Of a stretch of DNA of 13,385 bases, positions 1 through 6,264 are shown in pieces. The first letter of the stretch is position 1. Every line of letters starts with the position of its first letter. The stretch is from assembly GCA_016649925.1 (NCBI GenBank), contig JAENWO010000032.1:1-13385 (forward strand), read 5' to 3'. The notes under the pieces are model-generated. The model was not told the DNA's origin. It searched no databases and worked only from the letters and a program-made list of their open reading frames with translations. The position numbers and the translations under genes were made by a program. Origin of the DNA: Actinomycetales bacterium. Lineage in GTDB: Bacteria; Actinomycetota; Actinomycetes; Actinomycetales; Beutenbergiaceae.

Positions 1-609
1 ACCCTTTTCATCGACGACGACGTCTCCGTGCAGGACTCCACCTACACGATCGGCCGTCGAGGCGTGGCGGGCAACTTCTTCGTGATGAAGGCCGTCGGCG
101 CCGCCGCCGAAGCCGGTGCCGATCTCGACGAGGTGGTACGCATCGGGGAGAAGGTGAACTCCGTCACACGCACGATGGGCATCGCCCTGACGGCCTGCAC
201 GCCCCCCGCGAAGGGTTCGCCGCTCTTCGACCTGGGCGAGGACGAGATCGAGGTGGGTGTCGGCATCCACGGTGAGCCGGGACGCCGTCGGGCGAAGCTC
301 GTCTCCGCCAACGAGATCGTCGACGAGCTCCTCGGCGCCGTCGTCCCCGACCTGCCCTTCGCCTCCGGCGACAACGTGGCCCTCATGATCAACGGACTCG
401 GCGGCACCCCGATCAGCGAGCTGTACCTCCTCTACGGCATCGCGCACGAGAAGCTCACCGCGCTGGGCATCACCATCGGCCACAACTACGTCGGCGAGTA
501 CTGCACCTCCCTCGACATGGCCGGTGCATCCCTCACCCTCGTCAAGCTCGACGACGAGATCTCCGAACTGCTGGCCGCACCCGCGGAGATCGCCTACCGC
601 GTGTTCTGA
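1..609 (+). CDS. dhaK: Dihydroxyacetone kinase, DhaK subunit (C-terminal part, 5' end outside the window)
   Basis: The reading frame is open from the first base and ends at TGA 607-609, giving 202 residues. DhaK binds dihydroxyacetone (Dha), which is then phosphorylated with DhaL, using either ATP or the PTS-linked DhaM as donor. Family marks seen: an IDDDV strand start at residues 4-8, GRRGVAGN at about 18-25, and GIHGEPG, whose histidine (residue 90 of this fragment, bases 268-270) is the one that forms the covalent hemiaminal with Dha. The C-terminal half, with NGLGGTP and ELYLLY, is also typical. Full-length DhaK is about 330 residues, so roughly 130 N-terminal residues lie upstream. No dhaL or dhaM follows; the next gene is convergent rsmG. 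DhaL, if present, must lie upstream or elsewhere. Identification is firm. Whether the gene belongs to an ATP- or PTS-dependent system cannot be seen here. Confidence 0.93.
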   Translation, partial: TLFIDDDVSVQDSTYTIGRRGVAGNFFVMKAVGAAAEAGADLDEVVRIGEKVNSVTRTMGIALTACTPPAKGSPLFDLGEDEIEVGVGIHGEPGRRRAKLVSANEIVDELLGAVVPDLPFASGDNVALMINGLGGTPISELYLLYGIAHEKLTALGITIGHNYVGEYCTSLDMAGASLTLVKLDDEISELLAAPAEIAYRVF

Positions 610-637
610 GGCAGCACCGCCCCGGGTGGCACCGGTT

Positions 638-656
638 CGGCTCGACCGTGGAGCCG
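638..656 (+). terminator. Weak hairpin 29 nt after dhaK
   Basis: CGGCTC at 638-643 pairs with GAGCCG at 651-656 around a 7-nt loop; T637-G657 can add a wobble pair. No T-run follows, so this is not a classic intrinsic terminator. It is the best stem near the dhaK stop and may act as a weak terminator or an RNA 3' end stabiliser. Confidence 0.25.
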
Positions 657-688
657 GCCCGGTGATACGGCCCGGTGATACGGCCCGG
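655..688. repeat. 13-bp tandem repeat, about 2.6 copies
   Basis: The unit CCCGGTGATACGG occurs at 658-670 and again, identical, at 671-683. The period-13 match extends from 655 to 688. It lies between the ends of two convergent genes. No function is evident; it looks like a slippage duplication. Confidence 0.9.
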
Positions 689-772
689 ATGCTCTCCGCC
701 GTGCCCTGGCACCGCGAGAGAACGCGCGGCCTTGGGGAACGCCGCCCGGCGGGCCCGGCGACTGAATCCGCC

Positions 773-797
773 CGACTACCGACGATCGACTACCGAC
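773..797. repeat. 11-bp direct repeat pair
   Basis: CGACTACCGAC is present at 773-783 and 787-797, separated by GAT. It is the second direct repeat in the 218-bp dhaK-rsmG gap. The remainder of this gap (610-827) shows no gene, promoter or RNA that I can support. Confidence 0.85.
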
Positions 798-815
798 CGA
801 GGGCCAGGACCTCGG
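797..815 (-). terminator. Possible weak terminator hairpin after rsmG
   Basis: CCGAGG at 797-802 and CCTCGG at 810-815 form a 6-bp perfect stem with a 7-nt loop. On the minus strand it begins 12 nt after the rsmG stop. No U-tract follows, so termination here may need Rho or may not occur. Confidence 0.3.
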
Positions 816-827
816 CGGGGGAGCGGT

Positions 828-1523
828 CTACTTGCGGACCTCGACCACTCGGGTGATGTCGCCGTCGTCGAGCAGGTCGACCTCATGCAGGACGGTCGTC
901 TTGGCGCCGAGCTTGCGCAGGACGGCGCCGGCGGCCTCGATCTCCTCTGTCGCACGCTGCCCCTTCTGGGCGAGCAGGATCCCCCCGGGTCGGACCAGCG
1001 GCATGGTGATGCGCGCCAGCTTGTCCAGCGCTGCCACGGCGCGCGCCGTCACCGCGGAGACCGTCAGCCGGCCGTGCAGCTCCTCGGCCCTGACCTGGTG
1101 CAGCGTGACGTTGTCCAGGTCCAGCTCGTCGCACACCTCAGCGAGCCAGGCGATGCGTCGTTCCATCGGCTCGATCAGGTGGACGTCGAGGTCCGGGCGC
1201 ATCAGCGCCAGGATGATCCCGGGCAGCCCGGCACCGCTCCCGACGTCGGCAAGGCTCCCCGTTGCCGGGAGGTAGGGCGCCACGGCGGCCGAGTTGAGCA
1301 CGTGCCGGGTCCATAGCCGGGGCAGCTCGCGCGGGCCGATGAGGCCCCGCAGCTCGCCCTCCTGGGCCAGCATCTCGGCGAAGTGTGCCGCCCCGCTCCA
1401 GGCCGGGCCGAGGATCTTCCGGCTGCGGGCGTCGTCGACCACCACGGAGGTAGGAGCCGAGGCGCCCTCCGCCTTGGGAGAGGAGCCGTCGGCCGGCTCG
1501 GGAGTCTCCCCGACACCACTCAC
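828..1523 (-). CDS. rsmG: 16S rRNA (guanine527-N7)-methyltransferase RsmG (GidB)
   Basis: Predicted protein of 231 residues that transfers a methyl group from S-adenosylmethionine to N7 of G527 in the 530 loop of 16S rRNA. Loss of RsmG in other bacteria gives low-level streptomycin resistance. Visible features: RKILGP at 35-40, LWTRHVLNS at 70-78 (the family's W-x-R-H-x-x-N-S motif), the SAM-binding motif I DVGSGAGLPG at 93-102, an acidic E118 after the second strand, and TARAVAALDKL at 159-169 typical of the family. The first 25-30 residues are an unconserved hydrophilic extension. The GTG start at 1523-1521 is supported by GAGGA on the minus strand, which overlaps the jag stop and sits 10 nt upstream. 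It is the last gene of the minus-strand rpmH operon, 13 nt after jag, and probably translationally coupled to it. Confidence 0.95.
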   Translation of the reverse strand: MSGVGETPEPADGSSPKAEGASAPTSVVVDDARSRKILGPAWSGAAHFAEMLAQEGELRGLIGPRELPRLWTRHVLNSAAVAPYLPATGSLADVGSGAGLPGIILALMRPDLDVHLIEPMERRIAWLAEVCDELDLDNVTLHQVRAEELHGRLTVSAVTARAVAALDKLARITMPLVRPGGILLAQKGQRATEEIEAAGAVLRKLGAKTTVLHEVDLLDDGDITRVVEVRK

Positions 1524-1536
1524 GAACGTCCGGTCC

Positions 1537-2262
1537 TCAGGCCTTCGCGCCGGAGCGGATGACCACCCGGCGGTTGGGCTCCACGCCCTCGGAGCCGCTG
1601 ACCAGGCCGGCAGCGGCGACGGCGTCGTGGACGACCTTGCGCTCGAACGGGTTCATCGCCTCCAGGCTCACGTCGACCCCGGCCTCACGGACGCGGGCGA
1701 TGGCCTCGCCGGCGATGGCGGTCAGCTCGGACTTACGCGCCTTGCGGTGCCCACCGATGTCGAGCATCAGCCGGCTGCGTTCGCCGGTCTTGGCCTGAAC
1801 GGCCAGACGCGTCAGCTCCTGCAGCGCGTCCAGGACCTCGCCGTCGGTCCCCACGAGCCGGCGGAGGGTCCCTTCCGCGCCCTGCTCGGTGACGATCTCG
1901 ACCGCCGCGCGGCCGTGGTCCACGTCGATGTCGATGTCACCGTCGAGGTCCGCGATGTCGAGGAACTCCTCGAGGTAGTCGGCGGCGATCTCGCCCTCTT
2001 CCTCGAGGCGGTTCGACCCGGTGGGTCCACCCTCCTGCGGCTCCGTCTCGGCGGTCCGCCCGATACCGTCCTCGACCGTAGCCAGCTCCGCCGAAGGGGT
2101 CGCCGCGCTCTCCTCGGTGACCGTCGTGCTCTCGGCCACCTCGGTGCTGCCGTCGGCCACCTCGGTGCTGCCGTCGACCACCTCGATTCTCCCCTCGGCC
2201 ACCCCGATGTTGTCCTGGACGACCTCGATGGCGTCGGTCTCGTGCGTGTCGTTCGTCGTCAT
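1537..2262 (-). CDS. jag: Jag/KhpB-type RNA-binding protein (KH plus R3H domains)
   Basis: Predicted protein of 241 residues. Jag/KhpB proteins bind single-stranded RNA and, in other bacteria, act with KhpA on cell elongation and division; their link to YidC is mainly genetic neighbourhood. Layout seen: an acidic, low-complexity N-terminal region (about 1-90) with heptapeptide repeats at 16-43; a KH-type domain (about 107-170) with the G-x-x-G loop as GTDG at 138-141; and an R3H domain (about 172-238) with the defining R-x-x-x-H as R208 and H212 in FERKVVH. The Jag_N domain of Firmicutes homologues is absent, which is normal in Actinomycetota. The ATG start has GAGAGG 9 nt upstream (minus strand, 2277-2272). 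It lies 39 nt downstream of yidC. The precise role in actinobacteria is not settled. Confidence 0.92.
   Translation of the reverse strand: MTTNDTHETDAIEVVQDNIGVAEGRIEVVDGSTEVADGSTEVAESTTVTEESAATPSAELATVEDGIGRTAETEPQEGGPTGSNRLEEEGEIAADYLEEFLDIADLDGDIDIDVDHGRAAVEIVTEQGAEGTLRRLVGTDGEVLDALQELTRLAVQAKTGERSRLMLDIGGHRKARKSELTAIAGEAIARVREAGVDVSLEAMNPFERKVVHDAVAAAGLVSGSEGVEPNRRVVIRSGAKA
2134..2217 (-). repeat. 21-bp coding tandem repeat in jag (DGSTEVA heptapeptide)
   Basis: Two adjacent 21-bp units, 2134-2154 and 2155-2175, are identical and encode DGSTEVA twice (residues 30-36 and 37-43). Two decayed units upstream in the protein (2176-2196 and 2197-2217) encode EGRIEVV and QDNIGVA. The period is a multiple of three, so copy number can change without breaking the frame. 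Confidence 0.88.
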
Positions 2263-2301
2263 GGGGTCAGACCTCTCGTGCTGAGGGCGCCGTGCGCGCC
2301 G

Positions 2302-3441
2302 TCACTTCTTGGGCTTCTTGGGCCGGTTCTTCCCGCCGGTGCCTGCCGCACCTGCGGATCCCTGGCCGCCCGGCTTGCTCCCGCCGGGCTTCGTCGAGGC
2401 AGTGGAACCGGTTGGTTCCTCGTCGTCGCCACCATCGATGGTGGGCTCACCGGAGCCACCCGCGCCGGCGGCGGCGAGCTGGGGACCGGTCCGCTTCTGC
2501 CGCTCCTTGCGCTTTGGCTGTTCGCGCTGACCGCGCGGTTCGGCCGGCTCGGCCAGCACCGTGCCCTCGTCCTCGAGGCTCTTCCCGCGCCGCCGAGCCT
2601 TGCGCGCCTGACGCTCCTGGTAGGCCTTCTCGGCCTCTGACCCGGGCGCCGGCGAGTTGCGGATGACGAAGAACTGCTGGCCCATCGACCACAGGTTCGA
2701 GGTGGACCAGTAGACGAGCACGCCGATCGGGAAGTTCACGCCGGAGAACGCGAAGACCAGCGGAAGGATGTACATCATCATCTTCTGCTGTTTGGCCATC
2801 GGGTTGTCGAGGGCCGATGCAGGCATGTTCTTCATCGTCAGCTGGCGCTGGGTGAAAAGCGTCGTGGCGGACATGATGAGGATGAGGCCGGCTGTCACGA
2901 TCTTGACCGCCGTGTCCGGCGAGCCGAGGAATGTCGAGGACAGCGAAGCGCCGAAGACCTCCGAGGACTCGGCCTGCGCAGCGAGCTGCTGAGTCAGCGG
3001 CCCGATGGTCGGGCGCGCATACTTTCCCTCGGATAGGGGCTGCAGCGAGACGAGCACCCGGAACAGGGCGAAGAAGATCGGCATCTGGGCGATGATCGGC
3101 AGGCAGGAGGCGAACGGGGATGTGCCCGCGTCCTTGTACAGGGCCATCATCTCCTGCTGCATGGCCTGCCGGGAGGCGGGATCCGTCTTGCCCTTGTACT
3201 TCTTCTGCAGCTTCTGCATCTCCGGCTGCACGAGCTGCATGCCGCGGGACGCCTTGATCTGCCGCACGAACAGCGGGATGAGCAGCACGCGGATGACCAG
3301 CACCAGCGCCACGATCGAGAGGAGCCACGTCCAGCCGCCTGCGGGGTCCATCCCGATGAAGGTGAGCACGTCGTGCGCGCGGACCATGATCCACGCGACG
3401 GCCACCTTGAGAGGCCATAGCAGATTGTCAAAGAACGACAT
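2302..3441 (-). CDS. yidC: Membrane protein insertase YidC (Oxa1/Alb3 family)
   Basis: Predicted 379-residue inner-membrane insertase that integrates membrane proteins alone or with SecYEG. Five hydrophobic segments are visible at about 37-59, 112-133, 176-196, 221-240 and 242-260. The conserved positive residue in the substrate groove is R51 within VLVIRVLLIP. A charged cytoplasmic hairpin (about 60-110, with KKYKGK) follows the first segment, as in the family. The large periplasmic domain of Gram-negative YidC is absent. The last 115 or so residues are a hydrophilic Gly/Pro/Lys-rich tail ending in a basic NRPKKPKK, of the kind that contacts ribosomes in Oxa1 homologues. The ATG start (3441-3439) has AGGAG 11 nt upstream. 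It lies 19 nt after yidD. The N-terminal residues WPLKVAVAWIMV may form an amphipathic helix rather than a cleaved signal. Confidence 0.95.
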   Translation of the reverse strand: MSFFDNLLWPLKVAVAWIMVRAHDVLTFIGMDPAGGWTWLLSIVALVLVIRVLLIPLFVRQIKASRGMQLVQPEMQKLQKKYKGKTDPASRQAMQQEMMALYKDAGTSPFASCLPIIAQMPIFFALFRVLVSLQPLSEGKYARPTIGPLTQQLAAQAESSEVFGASLSSTFLGSPDTAVKIVTAGLILIMSATTLFTQRQLTMKNMPASALDNPMAKQQKMMMYILPLVFAFSGVNFPIGVLVYWSTSNLWSMGQQFFVIRNSPAPGSEAEKAYQERQARKARRRGKSLEDEGTVLAEPAEPRGQREQPKRKERQKRTGPQLAAAGAGGSGEPTIDGGDDEEPTGSTASTKPGGSKPGGQGSAGAAGTGGKNRPKKPKK

Positions 3442-3460
3442 GGACGGAAGATCTCCTGAC

Positions 3461-3808
3461 TCAGGCTCGCGCGTTCGAGCCGGCGCGCACGGGGTTAACG
3501 ACGAGGGTACGGCCTTGAGGTGCCGCCACGTACTCGTGCGTGTGGTGGCCGGTCTTGCGCCCGCGCCGGGGCGGTACCTGGTCCACACCACCGGCGGACC
3601 ACGGGTTGCACCGCAGCAAGCGCCAGATCGCGAGGCCGAGCCCGCGCACGGGCCCGTGCCGCTGCAGCGCCTGGACGGCATATGTCGAGCAGCTCGGGTG
3701 GTACCGACAGGTGGGGGCGAACCACGGCGAGACGATCAGCTGGTAGGCGCGCACCAGGGCGGTCAGCGCCCATGTGAGTGGGTTCCGTGAGGCCCGTTCC
3801 TCGTTCAT
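3461..3808 (-). CDS. yidD: Membrane protein insertion efficiency factor YidD
   Basis: Predicted 115-residue protein. YidD is a small membrane-associated factor that improves YidC-dependent insertion. Family marks: AYQLIVSPWFAPTCRYHPSCS (from residue 21) with C34 and C40, the HG at 51-52, and RCNPW at 66-70 with C67, followed by GGVDQVP where most homologues have GGxDPVP. The N-terminal stretch LTWALTALVRAYQLIV can associate with the membrane as an amphipathic helix. About 30 C-terminal residues are an unconserved tail. The ATG overlaps the rnpA TGA by 4 nt (ATGA, 3808-3805), indicating translational coupling, and a strong GGAGGG lies about 6 nt upstream inside rnpA. Identification is firm. 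Confidence 0.93.
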   Translation of the reverse strand: MNEERASRNPLTWALTALVRAYQLIVSPWFAPTCRYHPSCSTYAVQALQRHGPVRGLGLAIWRLLRCNPWSAGGVDQVPPRRGRKTGHHTHEYVAAPQGRTLVVNPVRAGSNARA

Positions 3809-4164
3809 CGCCGTCCCTCCTCGCTCCGGCGTGCTCTGCCCAGGCAGTGCACGACGTCGTCCCTCAGCTCCGCGAAGGAGGACCCGTTCGCGGCGGGCAG
3901 GGCCCGGACGACGACTGCGCTCCCCCGGGGAAGATGGTGCACCTCGGCTCGCAGCGCTGCTCGCATCCGTCGCTTCACAAGGTTGCGCTGGACCGCGCCT
4001 CCGACGGCTTTGGACACGACAAAACCCACCCGAGCCGGTTCGTCTCGGGTGGATCCGCTGTGGTGGTAGTGCACGACGACGCGGCGGCTGCCGCTGCGGG
4101 CACCCGCTCGGATGGCGTCCGCGAACTCAGCGCTGCGGCGCATCCGATGCTGTGCCGGCAGCAC
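3805..4164 (-). CDS. rnpA: Ribonuclease P protein component
   Basis: Predicted 119-residue basic protein subunit of RNase P, which helps the catalytic RNA remove 5' leaders from pre-tRNAs. The RNR motif is RNLVKRRMR at 60-68, preceded by the usual RVGFVVSKAVG strand-helix (45-55). I chose the GTG at 4164-4162 because LPAQHRMRRSAEF matches the typical family N-terminus (LPxxHRLRRxxDF). It starts 7 nt after the rpmH stop. No good Shine-Dalgarno sequence precedes it, so translation probably depends on coupling to rpmH. An in-frame ATG at 4215 would add 17 residues and overlap rpmH by 44 nt, which is less likely. The 3' end overlaps yidD by 4 nt. Confidence 0.92.
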   Translation of the reverse strand: MLPAQHRMRRSAEFADAIRAGARSGSRRVVVHYHHSGSTRDEPARVGFVVSKAVGGAVQRNLVKRRMRAALRAEVHHLPRGSAVVVRALPAANGSSFAELRDDVVHCLGRARRSEEGRR

Positions 4165-4171
4165 CGCGTGC

Positions 4172-4309
4172 TCAGGCGGAAAGTTCGGTGCGTCCCTTGC
4201 GGCGACGCGCCGCAAGGATTGCGCGGCCCGCGCGGGTGCGCATCCGCAGACGGAAGCCGTGCACCTTGGCTCGGCGCCGGTTGTTCGGCTGGAAAGTCCG
4301 CTTGCTCAC
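4172..4309 (-). CDS. rpmH: 50S ribosomal protein L34 (bL34)
   Basis: Predicted 45-residue, very basic protein of the large ribosomal subunit. The sequence starts MSKRTFQPNNRRRAKVHGF and continues with the RMRTRAGRAILAARRRKGR helix, nearly the family consensus and the usual actinobacterial length. The start is GTG at 4309-4307, with GGAG 7 nt upstream on the minus strand (4320-4317). It is the first gene of the rpmH-rnpA-yidD-yidC-jag-rsmG operon and is transcribed away from dnaA. Confidence 0.97.
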   Translation of the reverse strand: MSKRTFQPNNRRRAKVHGFRLRMRTRAGRAILAARRRKGRTELSA

Positions 4310-4422
4310 GGGAGTACTCCAAAAACGTCGGGAAGAGCACCGTACGGGGAAGGCCGGTGCGCGCCCGGTGGGCTCAGCCGCCCCGGAATGAAGGAGGGCA
4401 GGCGTGTCCACGGGACTGACAA

Positions 4423-4452
4423 ACGGTACGCGAGCCCGCCGTGCCCGGTCAA
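4423..4452 (-). promoter_or_regulatory. Candidate rpmH operon promoter
   Basis: On the minus strand, TTGACC (4452-4447) lies 18 bp upstream of TACCGT (4428-4423), fitting TTGACN and TANNNT for a housekeeping sigma factor. Transcription would start near 4416, leaving a leader of about 106 nt before the rpmH GTG. Confidence 0.5.
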
Positions 4453-4530
4453 ACTGCTACCTGTCGCCGAGCGCGACCGCGCGACGCGGCCGGTATTCCT
4501 CGTCGGCGCAACCTGTTGCCCGCGTCCCCG

Positions 4531-4572
4531 TCTCCGAACGGATGACCCACTTTCTCCGAACGGATGACGCAC
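4531..4572. repeat. 20-bp direct repeat with 22-bp period, upstream of dnaA
   Basis: TCTCCGAACGGATGACCCAC at 4531-4550 and TCTCCGAACGGATGACGCAC at 4553-4572 differ at one base. Each copy contains the interrupted palindrome TCCG-AA-CGGA (4533-4542 and 4555-4564). The 22-bp offset is about two helical turns, so both copies face the same side of the DNA. The second copy overlaps the candidate dnaA -35 element. Confidence 0.92.
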
Positions 4573-4593
4573 TCCGGGGCACGCGGGTACGAT
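4564..4593 (+). promoter_or_regulatory. Candidate dnaA promoter
   Basis: A -10-like TACGAT at 4588-4593 lies 18 bp downstream of ATGACG at 4564-4569, which matches TTGACN only partly. Transcription would start near 4600, giving a leader of about 128 nt that contains the DnaA-box-like sites at 4647-4679. Confidence 0.4.
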
Positions 4594-4608
4594 CGTTGTC
4601 TGGGGGCT

Positions 4609-4633
4609 CGGCGGCCGCGATCCCCAGCCGCCG
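4609..4633 (+). other. GC-rich hairpin in the presumed dnaA leader
   Basis: CGGCGGC at 4609-4615 pairs perfectly with GCCGCCG at 4627-4633 around an 11-nt loop. Flanking G4602-4606 and CCTCC at 4634-4638 could lengthen the stem past an internal mismatch. No T-run follows. Confidence 0.4.
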
Positions 4634-4646
4634 CCTCCGGCGAAAG

Positions 4647-4679
4647 TTGCACACAGGCTGTGGATACAGTTGTGGACGC
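4647..4679 (-). promoter_or_regulatory. DnaA-box cluster in the dnaA leader
   Basis: TGTGGATAC at 4659-4667 is one base from the DnaA-box complement TGTGGATAA. It is flanked by two poorer sites, TTGCACACA at 4647-4655 (opposite orientation) and TGTGGACGC at 4671-4679, each two mismatches away. The position between the candidate promoter and the dnaA start suggests autoregulation. Confidence 0.6.
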
Positions 4680-4715
4680 GGTCGCGCCGACCGTTCCAAC
4701 CCGCTGTCTTTCCCC

Positions 4716-4722
4716 GAGGGGG
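4716..4722 (+). promoter_or_regulatory. dnaA ribosome binding site
   Basis: GAGGGGG lies 5 nt before GTG 4728 and fixes that codon as the dnaA start. The open frame continues upstream to 4404, but that part is non-coding control DNA with no family similarity. Confidence 0.75.
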
Positions 4723-4727
4723 CACAC

Positions 4728-6158
4728 GTGTCAGAGTCGCCGGTGGATCCCACCACGCTCACCCAGGGATGGGCGCGGGCGATCGAGATCCTCACCAACC
4801 GTGGCGACCTGAGCGGCTCGCAGCTCGGCTTCATCCGACTGACCAAACCCCTCGGTGTCATCGACGACACGATCCTGCTCGCGGTCCCGAGCGACTTCGC
4901 CAAGGAGTTCATCGAGACCCGCGCTCGCGACCCGATCACCGCAGCCCTCTCAGCGGCCCTGATCCACGACGTGAAGGTCGCCGTCACCGTCGATCCCTCC
5001 CTCGAGGAGATTGTTTCCACCCCGGTGACCGAGGAGCTGCCCCTGCGCCGCCCGGCCACGCCGCCCACCACATCGCAGCGGTTCGCGCAGAACCGTGACT
5101 CCTACGCCGCCGGGGTGGACCCGAACGCCCGGTTGCACCCGAACTACTCCTTCGACACGTTCGTCATCGGATCGAGCAACCGGTTCGCCCACGCCGCCGC
5201 AACCGCGGTGGCGGAGGCTCCGGCGAAGGCGTACAACCCGCTGTTCATCTACGGACCGTCCGGCTTGGGCAAGACCCACCTGCTGCACGCGATCGGCCAT
5301 TACGCGAAGAGTCTCTACCCAGGAATCCGGGTGCGCTATGTCAACTCCGAGGAGTTCACGAACGATTTCATCAACTCGATCCGCGACGACAAGGCTGAGG
5401 CGTTCCAGCGTCGCTATCGCGAGGTCGAGGTACTCCTCATCGACGACATCCAGTTCCTGCAGGGCAAGGAACAGACGATGGAGGAGTTCTTCCACACGTT
5501 CAACACCCTGCACAACGACAACAAACAGGTCGTGATCACCTCCGACCTGCCGCCCAAGCTCCTCAACGGCTTCGAGGACAGGATGCGGTCCCGCTTCGAA
5601 TGGGGCCTCATCACCGACGTCCAGCCACCCGATCTCGAAACCCGGATCGCCATCCTGCGCAAGAAGGCCGGCAGTGAGAGCCTTCAGGCCCCCAACGAGG
5701 TGCTCGAATACATCGCGTCGAAGATCACCTCCAACATCCGCGAGCTGGAGGGCGCCCTCATCCGGGTGACGGCCTTCGCGAATCTCAACCGCCAGTCGGT
5801 GGACCTGTCCCTGGCCGAGATGGTCCTCAGGGACCTCATCACCGACAACAACGGAGCTGAGATAACGCCGTCGGCGATCATGGCTCAGACGGCCACCTAT
5901 TTCGGGGTGACCATCGAGGCCCTGTGCAGTGCCGACCGGTCACGGGTCCTCGTCAATGCCCGGCAGATCGCGATGTATCTGTGCCGGGAGCTGACCGAGC
6001 TGTCGCTACCGAAGATCGGGCAGCTCTTCGGTGGTCGTGACCACACCACTGTGATGCACGCCAACCGGAAGATCCGCCAGCAGATGGCGGAGCGGCGCTC
6101 GACCTTCAACCAGGTCACCGAGCTCACCAACCGGATCAAGCAGCAACAACGCTCATGA
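4728..6158 (+). CDS. dnaA: Chromosomal replication initiator protein DnaA
   Basis: Predicted 476-residue initiator that binds DnaA boxes at oriC and, in its ATP form, melts the origin. Domain I spans about 1-90 and the linker (domain II) is short, about 91-135, unlike the long linker of Streptomyces DnaA. AAA+ domain III (about 136-350) shows Walker A GPSGLGKT at 176-183, Walker B VLLIDD at 235-240, sensor 1 around ITSDLPP at 270-276, a candidate arginine finger R289 in MRSRF, and sensor 2 R338 in NIREL. Domain IV carries the DNA-binding signature GRDHTTVMHANRK at 436-448. The GTG start follows GAGGGGG and gives a normal N-terminus. It is transcribed away from rpmH, with oriC directly downstream. 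DnaA boxes in its leader suggest autoregulation. Confidence 0.98.
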   Translation: MSESPVDPTTLTQGWARAIEILTNRGDLSGSQLGFIRLTKPLGVIDDTILLAVPSDFAKEFIETRARDPITAALSAALIHDVKVAVTVDPSLEEIVSTPVTEELPLRRPATPPTTSQRFAQNRDSYAAGVDPNARLHPNYSFDTFVIGSSNRFAHAAATAVAEAPAKAYNPLFIYGPSGLGKTHLLHAIGHYAKSLYPGIRVRYVNSEEFTNDFINSIRDDKAEAFQRRYREVEVLLIDDIQFLQGKEQTMEEFFHTFNTLHNDNKQVVITSDLPPKLLNGFEDRMRSRFEWGLITDVQPPDLETRIAILRKKAGSESLQAPNEVLEYIASKITSNIRELEGALIRVTAFANLNRQSVDLSLAEMVLRDLITDNNGAEITPSAIMAQTATYFGVTIEALCSADRSRVLVNARQIAMYLCRELTELSLPKIGQLFGGRDHTTVMHANRKIRQQMAERRSTFNQVTELTNRIKQQQRS

Positions 6159-6230
6159 GGCCGCTCCCCCTTGTGGGCTGGCTTTCCGCGGTGGAAGTTA
6201 ATGCCCGGGAAAATCCAGGTGACGGCAGAG

Positions 6231-6262
6231 CAGACAAAAGTACAACACGAGAAGAATACACA
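6231..6262. other. Candidate DNA unwinding element
   Basis: About 62% A+T in a very GC-rich genome, with marked strand bias: nearly all A and C, and only two T, on the plus strand. It ends directly beside the first of three clustered DnaA boxes, as expected for the region melted by DnaA. Confidence 0.5.
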
Positions 6263-6264
6263 CC

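Larger units (their letters stand above)
4310..4727. promoter_or_regulatory. Divergent rpmH / dnaA control region
   Basis: This 418-bp stretch holds no supported gene. It carries a candidate minus-strand promoter for rpmH, a 20-bp direct repeat, a candidate plus-strand promoter for dnaA, a GC-rich hairpin in the dnaA leader and a cluster of DnaA-box-like sites. In many bacteria DnaA binding here autoregulates dnaA; that role is inferred from the sites seen, not shown. Confidence 0.85.

Noticed and set aside
1294..2640. 448-residue open frame on the plus strand opposite rsmG, jag and yidC
   Set aside because: It is a shadow of the real minus-strand genes, low in complexity and with no family motifs.
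4404..4727. Possible 108-residue N-terminal extension of dnaA
   Set aside because: The frame is open, but DnaA homologues begin at or near the 4728 GTG, which has a good ribosome binding site. The upstream part carries promoter and repeat elements.
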